This document shows positions 17,669 through 26,103 of a stretch of 64,000 nt of DNA, piece by piece (the first letter of the stretch is position 1; the number at the start of each line of letters is the position of its first letter). The stretch lies in NCBI RefSeq assembly GCF_001507645.1, contig NZ_CP013909.1:868001-932000 (forward strand), written 5' to 3'. This stretch comes from Hymenobacter sedentarius (GTDB lineage Bacteria; Bacteroidota; Bacteroidia; Cytophagales; Hymenobacteraceae). The translations under genes were made by a program, and so were the position numbers. The notes under the pieces were generated by a model that saw only the letters and a list, made by a program, of their open reading frames with translations, had not been told where the DNA came from and did no database searches.

Positions 17669-18664
17669 TTAGAAGCTATAGCGGGGTGTACGGATGGCCG
17701 GCCGGGTAGCTAAACCGGGCTTAGGCAAGCGGTAAGAGAGCATAATTTCATGGGAACTGAATGCTCGGGCATCTTGGTTGAAAGCAATGAAATCGAACGC
17801 ATAACCGACGCGCATAGCATTGTCTTTTGCAAAGCTCAGGCCAAGTAGGCCGGAAAAAGATTCTTGATGGCGGTAGTTGACTCCAGCCCAATATTTATCG
17901 TCAATTGTGGCACGAACGCCACCTTCGAAAGAGTAGTTCTTCGCGTTGTCAAATTTGCTGGTACTCGAGAACTTGCCGGGCAATACGGCTTTCACGAGAA
18001 CCATGGGCGTCACGACAACGGAAGACGTAGCATCTATATTGTACCCCGCCGTGAAATAAGCATGATTTTCCGCCAAGTACTTGCTTGCGGTGCCCTTCGT
18101 GCCGGCGCTCTTAAACGAGTACTCGGAGCGAGCAAGGTTGTTAAGACTTAAGCCGGCGTAGAGCTTGGGCGACTCGTACCACACACCAGCGCCGGCGTCA
18201 AACTTACTGTCGGAAGCATCTTTCGGCACATTGATGTCTTCCGGGTCAATGGCATTGTAAGTGCCTTTGCTCAGATAGGTATAGATGCCCTGAATGCCTA
18301 CGCCCAGCTTACCAGAGCCCAACTTGATGTGCTGCGAATACGAGAGGGCGGCATTGGTCATTTTTGACTGGCCCACTTGGTCGTAGTACACGGCCAGGCC
18401 CACCCCGCCGTTGAGGGCCAGAACCGGCAAAGAAACCGTCACCAGACCCGTGCGTGGCGAACCGCCGCCGTCGAAGGTACCGCTATAGTTCAAGTACTGG
18501 TAGCGACCAATCAGGCTAACTTCACCCTGCCCCTTGATGCCGGCGTAGGCCGGGTTCAGGTACATGCCATTGAGACCGTAATGCGTGAACTGGGGCTGCT
18601 GCTGGGCAAGCGCAGTGCCAGCTGCTGCGCTGAGCAGCAGAGTCGCGAGTAGCGTTACTTTCAT
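17669..18664 (-). CDS. porP: PorP/SprF family outer-membrane protein
   Basis: Type IX secretion-associated beta-barrel of the PorP/SprF family, found upstream of gldK in many Bacteroidota and thought to anchor or display secreted partners at the surface. The ATG at 18664 gives a standard signal peptide, MKVTLLATLLLSAAAGTALAQ, then QPQFTHYGLNGMYLNPAYAG, the family hallmark. About 331 residues, ending in an aromatic strand (TPRYSF). An in-frame GTG 12 bp upstream is less likely. The 248-bp gap to gldK contains a separate promoter for gldK, so the two may be transcribed independently. Confidence 0.93.
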   Translation of the reverse strand: MKVTLLATLLLSAAAGTALAQQQPQFTHYGLNGMYLNPAYAGIKGQGEVSLIGRYQYLNYSGTFDGGGSPRTGLVTVSLPVLALNGGVGLAVYYDQVGQSKMTNAALSYSQHIKLGSGKLGVGIQGIYTYLSKGTYNAIDPEDINVPKDASDSKFDAGAGVWYESPKLYAGLSLNNLARSEYSFKSAGTKGTASKYLAENHAYFTAGYNIDATSSVVVTPMVLVKAVLPGKFSSTSKFDNAKNYSFEGGVRATIDDKYWAGVNYRHQESFSGLLGLSFAKDNAMRVGYAFDFIAFNQDARAFSSHEIMLSYRLPKPGLATRPAIRTPRYSF

Positions 18665-18738
18665 AGGGCGGGGCACTGGCGGTGCAAGGAGAAAGCGGGC
18701 GGTAGGGCGGCGGCAGACGCGAAGGGGATACTAGCTTC

Positions 18739-18746
18739 CAAATGTA
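18739..18746 (-). promoter_or_regulatory. Probable porP -7 promoter box
   Basis: TACATTTG on the minus strand, a perfect TAnnTTTG, 75 bp upstream of the porP ATG. A TTTG sits 16 bp further upstream. Confidence 0.5.
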
Positions 18747-18780
18747 AGTGAAAAACGCGCTTCAAAAAATTCGGGCAAAA

Positions 18781-18813
18781 AAAACCGGCGCAAGGGTGGG
18801 TTGCGCCGGTTTT
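18781..18813 (-). terminator. Terminator downstream of hemD
   Basis: Perfect 13-bp stem (18781-18793 with 18801-18813), 7-nt loop, A-run on the low side and T4 on the high side. It lies 17 bp after the hemD stop codon. On the minus strand it ends in a long T-run. Confidence 0.85.
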
Positions 18814-18829
18814 CAATCACTCAAGCGGT

Positions 18830-19660
18830 TTAGACCTTTGGATTGGCGTTCTTGGAGCTGGTTTTTCCCACTTCGGGCTGGGAATGCCGCCGGATATAAG
18901 CCTCGATTGCGCCAGTCATCGACGGGGCATTGGGGTGAGGCGCTTCGATATCCAAAATTAGGCCCGCATCAATTACGGCTTTGGCCGTGGTGGGGCCAAA
19001 CGCGGCAATGCGCGTGCCATCCTGCACAAAATCAGGAAAGTTGATGAAAAGCGAGCTGATGCCGGACGGGCTAAAGAAGGCGATGCAATCGTACTTCACA
19101 TCCGACAAATCGGACAGGTCGCTGGCCACGGTCCGGTAAATCACTGCTTCCGAAAACTTGAGGTTGTTGGCACGCATAAACACTGGAAGGTCGTCCTTCC
19201 GAATGTCGGAGCAGGGATACAAGAAGTTCTCCCCTTTGTGCTTTTTGATTACCTCAAACAGGTCGGCGGCGGTGCGCTGGCCCACAAACAGCTTGCGCTT
19301 GCGAAGCACGATGTACTTCTGCAAGTAGTTGGCGGTCTGCTCTGAAATACAGAAGTACTTCATCTCAGCCGGCATCTCCAGCTTGGCTTCTTGGCAGATG
19401 CGAAAAAAATGGTCAACGGCGTTCCGGCTGGTGAAAATAACAGCCGTGTAGTCCGGTATATTTATTTTTTCGCGCCGAAAATCCTTGTAGGATACGGGCT
19501 GCACGTCGATGAACTCTCTAAAATCGACTTGGATGCCGTATTTCTCGGCAATGGCGAAGTAGGGAGATACGTCGTTGGTGGGCTTGGGCTGGGTAACCAG
19601 GATACTTGTGATGCGCTTGGCATGCCGGCCTGTACCCGGCTTATCTGCACTCTCGGCCAT
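18830..19660 (-). CDS. hemD: Uroporphyrinogen-III synthase
   Basis: Cyclises hydroxymethylbilane to uroporphyrinogen III in haem synthesis. 276 residues. The two-domain fold is recognisable from ITSILVTQPKPTNDVSPYFAI at the start, DYTAVIFTSRNAVDHFF (about 77-93), FLYPCSDIRKDDLP and YDCIAFFSPSGISSLF, then GTRIAAFGPTTAKAVIDAGL near the C-terminus. HemD sequences diverge greatly, but this pattern and the DUF4271 neighbour are both usual in Bacteroidota. Last gene of the run that starts at lipB, followed by a strong terminator. Confidence 0.88.
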   Translation of the reverse strand: MAESADKPGTGRHAKRITSILVTQPKPTNDVSPYFAIAEKYGIQVDFREFIDVQPVSYKDFRREKINIPDYTAVIFTSRNAVDHFFRICQEAKLEMPAEMKYFCISEQTANYLQKYIVLRKRKLFVGQRTAADLFEVIKKHKGENFLYPCSDIRKDDLPVFMRANNLKFSEAVIYRTVASDLSDLSDVKYDCIAFFSPSGISSLFINFPDFVQDGTRIAAFGPTTAKAVIDAGLILDIEAPHPNAPSMTGAIEAYIRRHSQPEVGKTSSKNANPKV

Positions 19661-19736
19661 ACAGGAAAATAAAGGGTAATGCTAGGACAATAAGAGGAGA
19701 AAAAGGGACTAATTCGGACAGGGCGACGAGCGCCAA

Positions 19737-20927
19737 TCAGTACGTAAAAACGATAAGTTTAAGTAAAACCAGTAAAGGCAATACTTCAGTAGCGCAAAGG
19801 TAAGCAAACAAATGCAGATTCAGCAGCGAAGCATGCTGATGAAGAGTGCGGGCCACGCGCAGCACCGTGCCCACAAGCACAATGCCAATGACCGCACTAG
19901 CCGCCCAGGCCACCGTGCGCGGGTAGCTACTGTTGAGGCTAAGATAAAGCAGCAGCACCAGGGGCAGAAACAGCCCACCGAGCAATGTGGTGCGCAAAAA
20001 CTCCCGGTACTGGATGTTGACGAGGGGCTGAAGCCCAAAAATGTAGCCCATAACCCCCAGATACACATACTTTCCGAATATGAAGACGGTGATAACGGCG
20101 GTGTAAAGGACAACGCGGGCCACAATGGCGGTTTCCGGTACGTCGAAGAAGCGACGCAGCAAGGGCAGGTTCTGCAAGTCGGTGTGGATGGCCGTGAGGA
20201 GCAGCGCAAACGACAAGGCAAAGAGCAGGACTAACAGCAGGTTGAGCAGCGAAAACGCAGGCTTGGCCAAAAAGGCTTGTTGGTCGCTGCCACCCCCAAA
20301 CAGCTCCTCAATCTGGAAAATGCGGGCCAAACCCGGCTGGTACGCCGACCGAACGGCTCCGTAGGAAAGCCCCAGCACCAGCAAAAACCCCAGGTACACG
20401 TTCTGGCCCTGGGGCCGGGGCAGCCGGGGCTGGGCTTGCTCGGCGCGCACTTTCGCCTGGCCAACCGAGGCACTGCTGGCACTCACGCCAGAAAATGACG
20501 CCAGCGCGGGCGACCCATCGGGCTGCCACACGGCCAGCAGGTGCGTACCAGCCGCGAGTTGAGCGGGCAACAGCTGCGCCAGGTCCAGGGAATAGGTCGC
20601 GGCCGTTTTTGCGGTGAAGACGAGCTGGTTATCGATGAAGATGCTGAGGCCGGGCTGCGCCGCAAACGACAGCGGAAAGGCCTGGCGGTGGTTTAGCCGC
20701 ACCCACTGGTAGTAGGCGTGCGCGGGCTGGTGGTAGCCGGGTAGGTAAAAAATCAGCCGGTTCCGGGCGGCGTCGTGGATAAGCCAATCGTCGGAAAGGG
20801 CCGTGGGCGGGGCCGGCGGAAGCTGGCGGTATTCACTGGCGCGCACGGGGCACACTGCGGCCACCATTGCCAGCAGCAGGCCGCCGGTGAGAAGCCACAA
20901 CGTTCGCAACGAACCCGGGGGTAACAT
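19737..20927 (-). CDS. DUF4271 membrane protein
   Basis: 396 residues. A signal-like N-terminus (RTLWLLTGGLLLAMVAAVCPVRA) and a periplasmic beta-type region (about 30-160) are followed by a membrane domain with about five or six helices (about 170-390), consistent with DUF4271. This family is restricted to Bacteroidota, commonly sits beside hemD, and has no established function. The stop of the upstream transferase gene is 14 bp before this start, so they are co-transcribed. No catalytic motif is evident. Confidence 0.8.
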   Translation of the reverse strand: MLPPGSLRTLWLLTGGLLLAMVAAVCPVRASEYRQLPPAPPTALSDDWLIHDAARNRLIFYLPGYHQPAHAYYQWVRLNHRQAFPLSFAAQPGLSIFIDNQLVFTAKTAATYSLDLAQLLPAQLAAGTHLLAVWQPDGSPALASFSGVSASSASVGQAKVRAEQAQPRLPRPQGQNVYLGFLLVLGLSYGAVRSAYQPGLARIFQIEELFGGGSDQQAFLAKPAFSLLNLLLVLLFALSFALLLTAIHTDLQNLPLLRRFFDVPETAIVARVVLYTAVITVFIFGKYVYLGVMGYIFGLQPLVNIQYREFLRTTLLGGLFLPLVLLLYLSLNSSYPRTVAWAASAVIGIVLVGTVLRVARTLHQHASLLNLHLFAYLCATEVLPLLVLLKLIVFTY

Positions 20928-20941
20928 GATGAGGTGAGCGA

Positions 20942-22030
20942 CTAGGCTAATTTACTGCTTTCGGCGGCCATTAACTGGCGGCGCGAAATGCGGCTTTGGT
21001 ACACACCGAAGAAGATGCTCAGCAAGGCCGAGAAGCCAGCCAGGGCCGCGATGAGCACCGTATTGCCAAGCGAGGCAAATCGAATTACGAATAAGATAAC
21101 CAACACGTTGAGCAAGCCCAGCAGCAGTACCGTGCTGATTTGCTGAAAGCCCATAGCCAGAATGCGGTGATGGATGTGGTTTTTATCTGGCGAGAAGGGC
21201 GAGCGGCCCGCCAGCATGCGCAGCGAGAACACCCGAATGGTATCGAACAAGGGCACAAACAGGATGCCAACGGCAACCGATGGGGAAGCAGAGCCGAAAG
21301 GCTGGCCCACCCGCAGCCCCATTTCGATGAACTGAATGGCCAAGACCGATACAATAAAGCCACACACCAGCGAACCGGTATCCCCCATAAAAATGGGAGC
21401 CCGGTGAAAGTTATACCGCAGAAAGCCCAGCAGCCCACCCATAAGGCAAACCGCTACATAAGAATAGTTGCTGTAGCCGGGGCCGCCGTACACATAAAAA
21501 TAATAACCAAAAGTGCTACAGATAATCAATACAATAGTACCCGCTAACCCGTCCAGGCCGTCGATGAGGTTGATGGCGTTGGTAATGCCCACGATGACGC
21601 CCAGCGTGAAGGCGTAGCTGATGCCGACTGGCAAGGCGCCCACGCCCAGGATGCCCTGGAAGCTGGTGATGCGCACGTCGGCCATTATCATCACAATGCC
21701 GGTGGCGAGCAACTGGCCCACAAACTTCTTCGAAACCGACATGCCCACCAAGTCGTCTTTTAGCCCAACGAAGAACAGGATGATGCAGCCGGCCAGCAGC
21801 TCCTTGGCGCCGTTTTGAAGCGGGGCAAAAATGGTGAGGGCCGACATGAAGCCGGCGAACACGGCCACGCCGCCCAAGCGGGGTGTGAGCGACTGGTGCA
21901 CGGTGCGCCCGTTGGGCGTGTCGAGCATGTTTTTGAGGTGGGCAATGTAAATTATGGACGGCACGGCGAAGAGCGACACCAACAATGCCCACATCCAAGC
22001 CAAGCCTAGTGGAATATCCAAATGAATCAT
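20942..22030 (-). CDS. MraY/WecA family glycosyl-1-phosphate transferase
   Basis: Inner-membrane enzyme that transfers a sugar-1-phosphate from a UDP-sugar to undecaprenyl phosphate, the first step of a surface polysaccharide or teichoic-acid-like polymer. 362 residues with about ten helices. Motifs: RLGGVAVFAGFM, the Asp pair in FFVGLKDDLVG, NLIDGLDGLAG, MGDTGSLVCGF and the WecA-type HIHHRIL near residue 300. The His motif places it with WecA/TagO-like transferases rather than MraY. Substrate cannot be told from sequence. It sits in the lipB-hemD gene run. Confidence 0.9.
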   Translation of the reverse strand: MIHLDIPLGLAWMWALLVSLFAVPSIIYIAHLKNMLDTPNGRTVHQSLTPRLGGVAVFAGFMSALTIFAPLQNGAKELLAGCIILFFVGLKDDLVGMSVSKKFVGQLLATGIVMIMADVRITSFQGILGVGALPVGISYAFTLGVIVGITNAINLIDGLDGLAGTIVLIICSTFGYYFYVYGGPGYSNYSYVAVCLMGGLLGFLRYNFHRAPIFMGDTGSLVCGFIVSVLAIQFIEMGLRVGQPFGSASPSVAVGILFVPLFDTIRVFSLRMLAGRSPFSPDKNHIHHRILAMGFQQISTVLLLGLLNVLVILFVIRFASLGNTVLIAALAGFSALLSIFFGVYQSRISRRQLMAAESSKLA

Positions 22031-22100
22031 AGAAAATATATTAAGAAAAAAGACTCAACCCAACAGAAGAATCACAATTCGGAACGGCAGCAGAGAATAA

Positions 22101-22517
22101 TTAACTGTGCAATACGCCCTCTCGGTCGAGCAGGGAGATGTGCGTAAGGTTGTCGGCTACGATGGAATCGGGCACGAAGATGAATTTCTTATCGAAAATC
22201 TGGGGGCCGTGGTAGTAGCTCACCCAGTACTGGTTATTTAGATGAAACAGGGCAGGGTCGATGGGCTCGACGGGCACGGCGGTGCGGGGCGGCACTTCTT
22301 CGAACAGGTAGCGCAAGGTGGAGGTGCGCACCTTTTCGCCATCCGCCTGCTGGCCATAGCCATTGGCGTTCACAATCACATTTTCGAGGGGGAAAGCATT
22401 GTGATTGAGCAGGTAAACCTGCCAGATGGGCTGGCCTTCGGCGGTGAGGGCTTCCTCATCGGGGATGATGGCGACCGAAACGCCCTCTACGGGGTCAAAA
22501 GGAATGTCTTGTTTCAC
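22101..22517 (-). CDS. Conserved protein of unknown function, lipB-coupled
   Basis: 138 residues, no signal peptide or membrane helix. It begins MKQDIPFDPVEGVSVAIIPDE and looks like a single beta-sandwich domain: PIWQVYLLNHNAFPLENVIVNANGYG suggests paired strands, and the middle has VPPRTAVPVEP. The GTG start at 22517 lies 4 bp after the lipB stop, so translation is probably coupled. I do not recognise the family and assign no function. The reading frame is well supported by tight packing between lipB and the transferase. Confidence 0.75.
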   Translation of the reverse strand: MKQDIPFDPVEGVSVAIIPDEEALTAEGQPIWQVYLLNHNAFPLENVIVNANGYGQQADGEKVRTSTLRYLFEEVPPRTAVPVEPIDPALFHLNNQYWVSYYHGPQIFDKKFIFVPDSIVADNLTHISLLDREGVLHS

Positions 22518-22521
22518 AACC

Positions 22522-23346
22522 TTAGGCTTTGTTAGTGGGCAAATTCGGGGAGGGAGCTGGGCTACTGGCCCCTAGCAACTCCACCAGATGGGGCAGCAGG
22601 CGTTCCTGCACTTCGGCTACCGACACGGCCGCGCTGCTCCCCAACTCTTGTGCCAGGGACGTAACCGCCTTGTCTGTGATGCCGCAGGGCACGATATGAC
22701 CGAAATACGCAAGGTCCGGGTTCACGTTCAGGGCAAAGCCATGGAGCGTGACCCAGCGGCTGCACTTCACGCCGAAGGCGCAGATTTTGCGCGGGTTGGG
22801 GGCGCCGTCTTCCCACCCGAGCCATACGCCGGTGAGCCCAGCGATGCGGCCCGCGTTCAAGCCGTATTCGGCCAGGGTTCGGATAACAGCCTCCTCTAAG
22901 GTGCGCAGGTACCAGTGAATGTCAGGCCGGAAGTTGTCGAGGTCAAGGATGGGGTAGCCCACCAGCTGCCCGGGGCCGTGGTAGGTAATGTCGCCGCCGC
23001 GGTTGATGCGGTGGAAGCTGGCGCCATGCGCCGCCAGCGCGGCCTCGTCGAGCAGCAGGTGCTCGGGCTTGCCGCTTTTGCCCAGCGTGTAGGTGTGCGG
23101 GTGCTCGCAGAGCAGCAGGTGGTTCGGTGTGGGAGCAGGCGCCGCGCCGGTAGCTTCGGCCTGGCGGTTTTGCACCTTGATGGCCAGTGTGGCCTCCATC
23201 AGTTCTTCCTGCAGCAGCCAGGTGGGCACGTAGTCGACCAGCCCCAGGCGCTGCACCTGTAGCGAGCGGTTGGGGGCAGGGCGGGTGGCGTCGGGCACGG
23301 GGGCGTCGAGCAGTTGGGGGCGGAACTGTTCTACGGATGAGGCCAT
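22522..23346 (-). CDS. lipB: Octanoyl-[acyl-carrier protein] transferase LipB
   Basis: Moves the octanoyl group from acyl-carrier protein to lipoyl domains, the first step of lipoate synthesis. 274 residues with an extra N-terminal segment (about 30 residues) before [12 protein letters not shown]. Signature motifs are present: [37 protein letters not shown], and the catalytic region [20 protein letters not shown] with the Lys, then FGHIVPCGI with the Cys. A -7 box TACCTTTG lies 26 bp upstream. First gene of a five-gene minus-strand run ending at hemD. Confidence 0.95.
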   Translation of the reverse strand: MASSVEQFRPQLLDAPVPDATRPAPNRSLQVQRLGLVDYVPTWLLQEELMEATLAIKVQNRQAEATGAAPAPTPNHLLLCEHPHTYTLGKSGKPEHLLLDEAALAAHGASFHRINRGGDITYHGPGQLVGYPILDLDNFRPDIHWYLRTLEEAVIRTLAEYGLNAGRIAGLTGVWLGWEDGAPNPRKICAFGVKCSRWVTLHGFALNVNPDLAYFGHIVPCGITDKAVTSLAQELGSSAAVSVAEVQERLLPHLVELLGASSPAPSPNLPTNKA

Positions 23347-23371
23347 AAGCGTGAGGTGAGGAAACGAGAAG

Positions 23372-23379
23372 CAAAGGTA
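23372..23379 (-). promoter_or_regulatory. Probable lipB -7 promoter box
   Basis: TACCTTTG on the minus strand, a perfect TAnnTTTG, 26 bp upstream of the lipB start. No clear -33 TTG at the usual distance. Confidence 0.5.
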
Positions 23380-23548
23380 CTAAGCGCCGTAGGCATTGGC
23401 TTGCCCGTTCCCCGCCGGCAGATTACTTCCTTATAATATACGTGTGGCTTCCTACCTACCGGTTTGGGTATGGCAGTCAGCAGCTAGCTTGCAGCCGTGC
23501 GGCTGCCGGCACGCTGGCCGCGCTATCCTTTCCTACTCACCATTCTAT

Positions 23549-23908
23549 ATGGCTCATGCGCCCCACGAGTTAGGCCAAGCCGGCGAAGCCGCGGCGGCCG
23601 ACTATTTCCTGGCCCGCAACTACGAGATACTTGCCCGCGGCTACCGCCACAGCCGGGCCGAAGTAGACCTCGTGCTGCGCCGCGGAGTTGAGTTGTTGGT
23701 GTTTGTGGAAGTCAAGACCCGCTCTTCCGGGCAGTTCGGCCCGCCTGAAACATTTGTGTCGGCTCGGAAGAAGGACCTGTTCCGGCTCGCGGCCACGCAC
23801 CTGCAGGAAGAACTGGACTGGCGCGGCGACATTCGCTTCGATATCGTGGCCCTGACCTTGCTCAGCCAGGGGTTTCACCTCGAGCATTTCGAGGACGCCT
23901 TTTATTGA
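23549..23908 (+). CDS. yraN: YraN family (UPF0102) nuclease-like protein
   Basis: 119 residues from the ATG at 23549. The frame is open 51 codons further upstream, but that part is not family-like. The core GQAGEAAAADYFLARNYEILARGYR, AEVDLV and LLVFVEVKTRS matches the YraN family, a PD-(D/E)xK nuclease-like fold with Asp, Glu and Lys of the usual active-site pattern. The cellular role is not well established; the family is often found near DNA-processing or ribosomal genes. It is a lone plus-strand gene here, convergent with the next gene. Confidence 0.9.
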   Translation: MAHAPHELGQAGEAAAADYFLARNYEILARGYRHSRAEVDLVLRRGVELLVFVEVKTRSSGQFGPPETFVSARKKDLFRLAATHLQEELDWRGDIRFDIVALTLLSQGFHLEHFEDAFY

Positions 23909-23944
23909 GCCCAACTGCTCGTTAAGCAAAATTATTGAGCTGAA

Positions 23945-24982
23945 TCACTTCGACCGTTTCGGGGTCGCTTTGGGTGCCGCGCGGGGCACGGGGCGGCGCA
24001 TGCCAGGCCGGTCTTCAGCTTCGGGCTGGCCGCGCTTGTCGATGTTCTTTTCCTTATCGTAGATGATGACGGCGTTGCGGTTGTACTCGCGAATGAGCTC
24101 CGGCTCTGCCACTTCGGGGTCGTAGCCAGACTCGGCGTACTGGTACTCGTAGCGGCGGCGGTTGCGGAAGCCCCAATACTTGGTCCAGACGCCAACGCGC
24201 TTGCCGTTCTCAAACTGCCCGCGCCAATCGGCCTGGCCATTGATGAGGAACTTGGCGTAGTCGCCCTCCAGCTTGCCGTTCACGTAAGGCACCACCTCGT
24301 TGATAAGGCTGCGGTCTTCGCCGTAGTAGCTCACGTTGGCGTCGCGCGGAAAGCCCATTTCGTAGTGCACCTTGCTCAGCAAGACGCCGTTCTTGTCAAA
24401 CCGTTCCCAGCGCAAGTGGCGGGTGCCCAGGGCGTAATAGCCGGTTTCGAGCACCTTGTTGTTTTGCAGCTTTTTGTAGGGGCCGTGCAGGATTTTGAGG
24501 GTGGGCGCGTCTTCCTCCACCGAGGCCAGCTTCAGAATCTTGTGCTTCTTGGTGTCGTAGTAGTAGTGCGCCGGGGCGTAGTCATTAATCGGCTGCGGGT
24601 ACTTGAGGTAGTAGAACACCTCCACAATCTGGTTGCGGCCCTTGGGGCCCGTCTTCGTGTACGCCCGCTTGATTTTCTCACCCAGGAATACCTTCTTTTT
24701 CTTTTTGGGCTTGCGCTGGGCTTCCTTCTCGGCTTCTTTGGCGGCGCGCTCCTGCTCTTTGCTGATGACCACCTTGCGGGCCGTGCTGAGCGAGGGCTGA
24801 CCCTTAACCGTATCGGTGGTACGGACGAGCGTATCCGCCACCAGCTCGGCAGTGGCGGGCTGGTCGGGGTTGCTATTGAAGGACACCGCTTTGCGGGTAC
24901 ACCCCCACGGCAGCAGCGTGCACAGCAGCATGGCAAAGCCCAGAAAACGCAGCGGCCGCAGCCACAAACGGGAAATACGCAT
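23945..24982 (-). CDS. Lipoprotein with YwqK/MORN-like repeats
   Basis: About 345 residues from an ATG at 24982, which gives a signal peptide MRISRLWLRPLRFLGFAMLLC ending in the lipobox LPWGC. An ATG further upstream (25063) would bury the signal. A very basic Lys/Glu stretch (EAEKEAQRKPKKKKK) follows near residue 90. The C-terminal half carries repeats of the YwqK/MORN type (Y-x-NGKLEGDYAKFL, FENGKRVGVWTKYWGF), usually linked to membrane or surface binding. Bacteroidota have many such proteins of unknown role. No operon partner. Confidence 0.7.
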   Translation of the reverse strand: MRISRLWLRPLRFLGFAMLLCTLLPWGCTRKAVSFNSNPDQPATAELVADTLVRTTDTVKGQPSLSTARKVVISKEQERAAKEAEKEAQRKPKKKKKVFLGEKIKRAYTKTGPKGRNQIVEVFYYLKYPQPINDYAPAHYYYDTKKHKILKLASVEEDAPTLKILHGPYKKLQNNKVLETGYYALGTRHLRWERFDKNGVLLSKVHYEMGFPRDANVSYYGEDRSLINEVVPYVNGKLEGDYAKFLINGQADWRGQFENGKRVGVWTKYWGFRNRRRYEYQYAESGYDPEVAEPELIREYNRNAVIIYDKEKNIDKRGQPEAEDRPGMRRPVPRAAPKATPKRSK

Positions 24983-25109
24983 GAATCGCACGGGATTATT
25001 TCGCGGCATCAACGCAAATGTAGGATGGTTTCGTGCCCGCTTAAACAATAAGGCTTTAGGCAAATGAAGTCAAAATCATTTCGCCCTTCCATCTTCAGTT
25101 GTCAACTGT

Positions 25110-25934
25110 TCAGCACTCCATTACCTCCCGCGAGGCCAGGTCGAGGCGCTGGCCGGCCACCAATAAATGCACATGCAGCCGGTGGCCGCTGATGATTTTA
25201 TCGTGGGCCAGGTCGGGCAAGTTGTTGTGCGTGGTTTGAGCAGCGTCGACTACCACCACGACTTCGTCGCCGAATACTTCCGCCGGCACGCCTGGCCGCA
25301 CGATGAGGCCAGTCTCCTCGCTCAGCCCAATGCCGAGCAGGGTGGGCTGGTCCAGCACAGCGTGCATCAGACGGGGGTAGCGGCCGCGCTCGGCAAAGTG
25401 CTGGTCGAGCAGCACACCGGGCAGCAAGCCCAGGCCGGGCTTCACCTCGATGCTGCCCTTCTTCAGGCTGCGCCAGCCGTGCCCGTACACCAGCATAAAC
25501 TCGGCCACGGCCGAGGCCCCGGCGCTGGTGCCCGCGATGATAAAGGTATCCTCGCTCTCGTATTTGTGCTTTAGAATACTCAAAAACTCGGTATCGAGCA
25601 AGAAGTCGGTGAGCCGCTCCTGGTCGCCGCCGCTCATGAACACCAGGGTGGCGCGGCGCAGGCGCATGAGCGTGGCGGGGTCGTCGGCGGGGTGGTTTTC
25701 ATCGACTTGCAAGTGCCGCACGTGCCGGTAGCCCAACTGGTGCCAGGCGTGCGCGTAGGCAGCGGCAGTGCGGGCCGGCTGGCGGCGGGTGGCCGTGGTC
25801 AGCACCTCAATGGTGGCGTCGTGGTCGGGCAGCAAGCCGGCCAAAAGCGAAAGCAGCGGGTCGTCGTCGCCGCCGCCTAGCATCACAAGGATGCCACGCG
25901 GCGAGGCAAGGGAAACAGGGGAATCAACGGGCAT
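25110..25934 (-). CDS. Cyanophycinase-like serine peptidase (S51 type)
   Basis: About 274 residues from the ATG at 25934; the frame extends 19 codons further, but MPVDSPVSLASPRGILVMLGGG looks like the natural start. The nucleophile motif GTSAGAS and the upstream FMSGGDQERL are characteristic of cyanophycinase, which releases Asp-Arg dipeptides from cyanophycin granules. The related dipeptidase E also has such a serine elbow, but length and the GGDQ motif favour cyanophycinase. No cyanophycin synthetase lies in this window, so the substrate is uncertain. Confidence 0.85.
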   Translation of the reverse strand: MPVDSPVSLASPRGILVMLGGGDDDPLLSLLAGLLPDHDATIEVLTTATRRQPARTAAAYAHAWHQLGYRHVRHLQVDENHPADDPATLMRLRRATLVFMSGGDQERLTDFLLDTEFLSILKHKYESEDTFIIAGTSAGASAVAEFMLVYGHGWRSLKKGSIEVKPGLGLLPGVLLDQHFAERGRYPRLMHAVLDQPTLLGIGLSEETGLIVRPGVPAEVFGDEVVVVVDAAQTTHNNLPDLAHDKIISGHRLHVHLLVAGQRLDLASREVMEC

Positions 25935-26007
25935 GGGCACTGGTTTGAAAGAGCAAGATGGTGGTTTTGGCAGGAACACCACTTTGCCCAATTCCCTAAC
26001 GCGTTTT

Positions 26008-26041
26008 TTTGGCCCGAAGCTGTGCTTTAGTTCTACTTTTG
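26008..26041 (+). promoter_or_regulatory. Probable mgtE promoter
   Basis: TTTG at 26008-26011, a 22-bp spacer, then TACTTTTG at 26034-26041, a perfect TAnnTTTG. It lies 62 bp before the mgtE ATG. Confidence 0.6.
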
Positions 26042-26103
26042 CAGGGCTTTTTCTCTCCTAACAATCCTGCTTGCCTAGCGAAGCACTCTCCTCCCCTCTT
26101 CCC

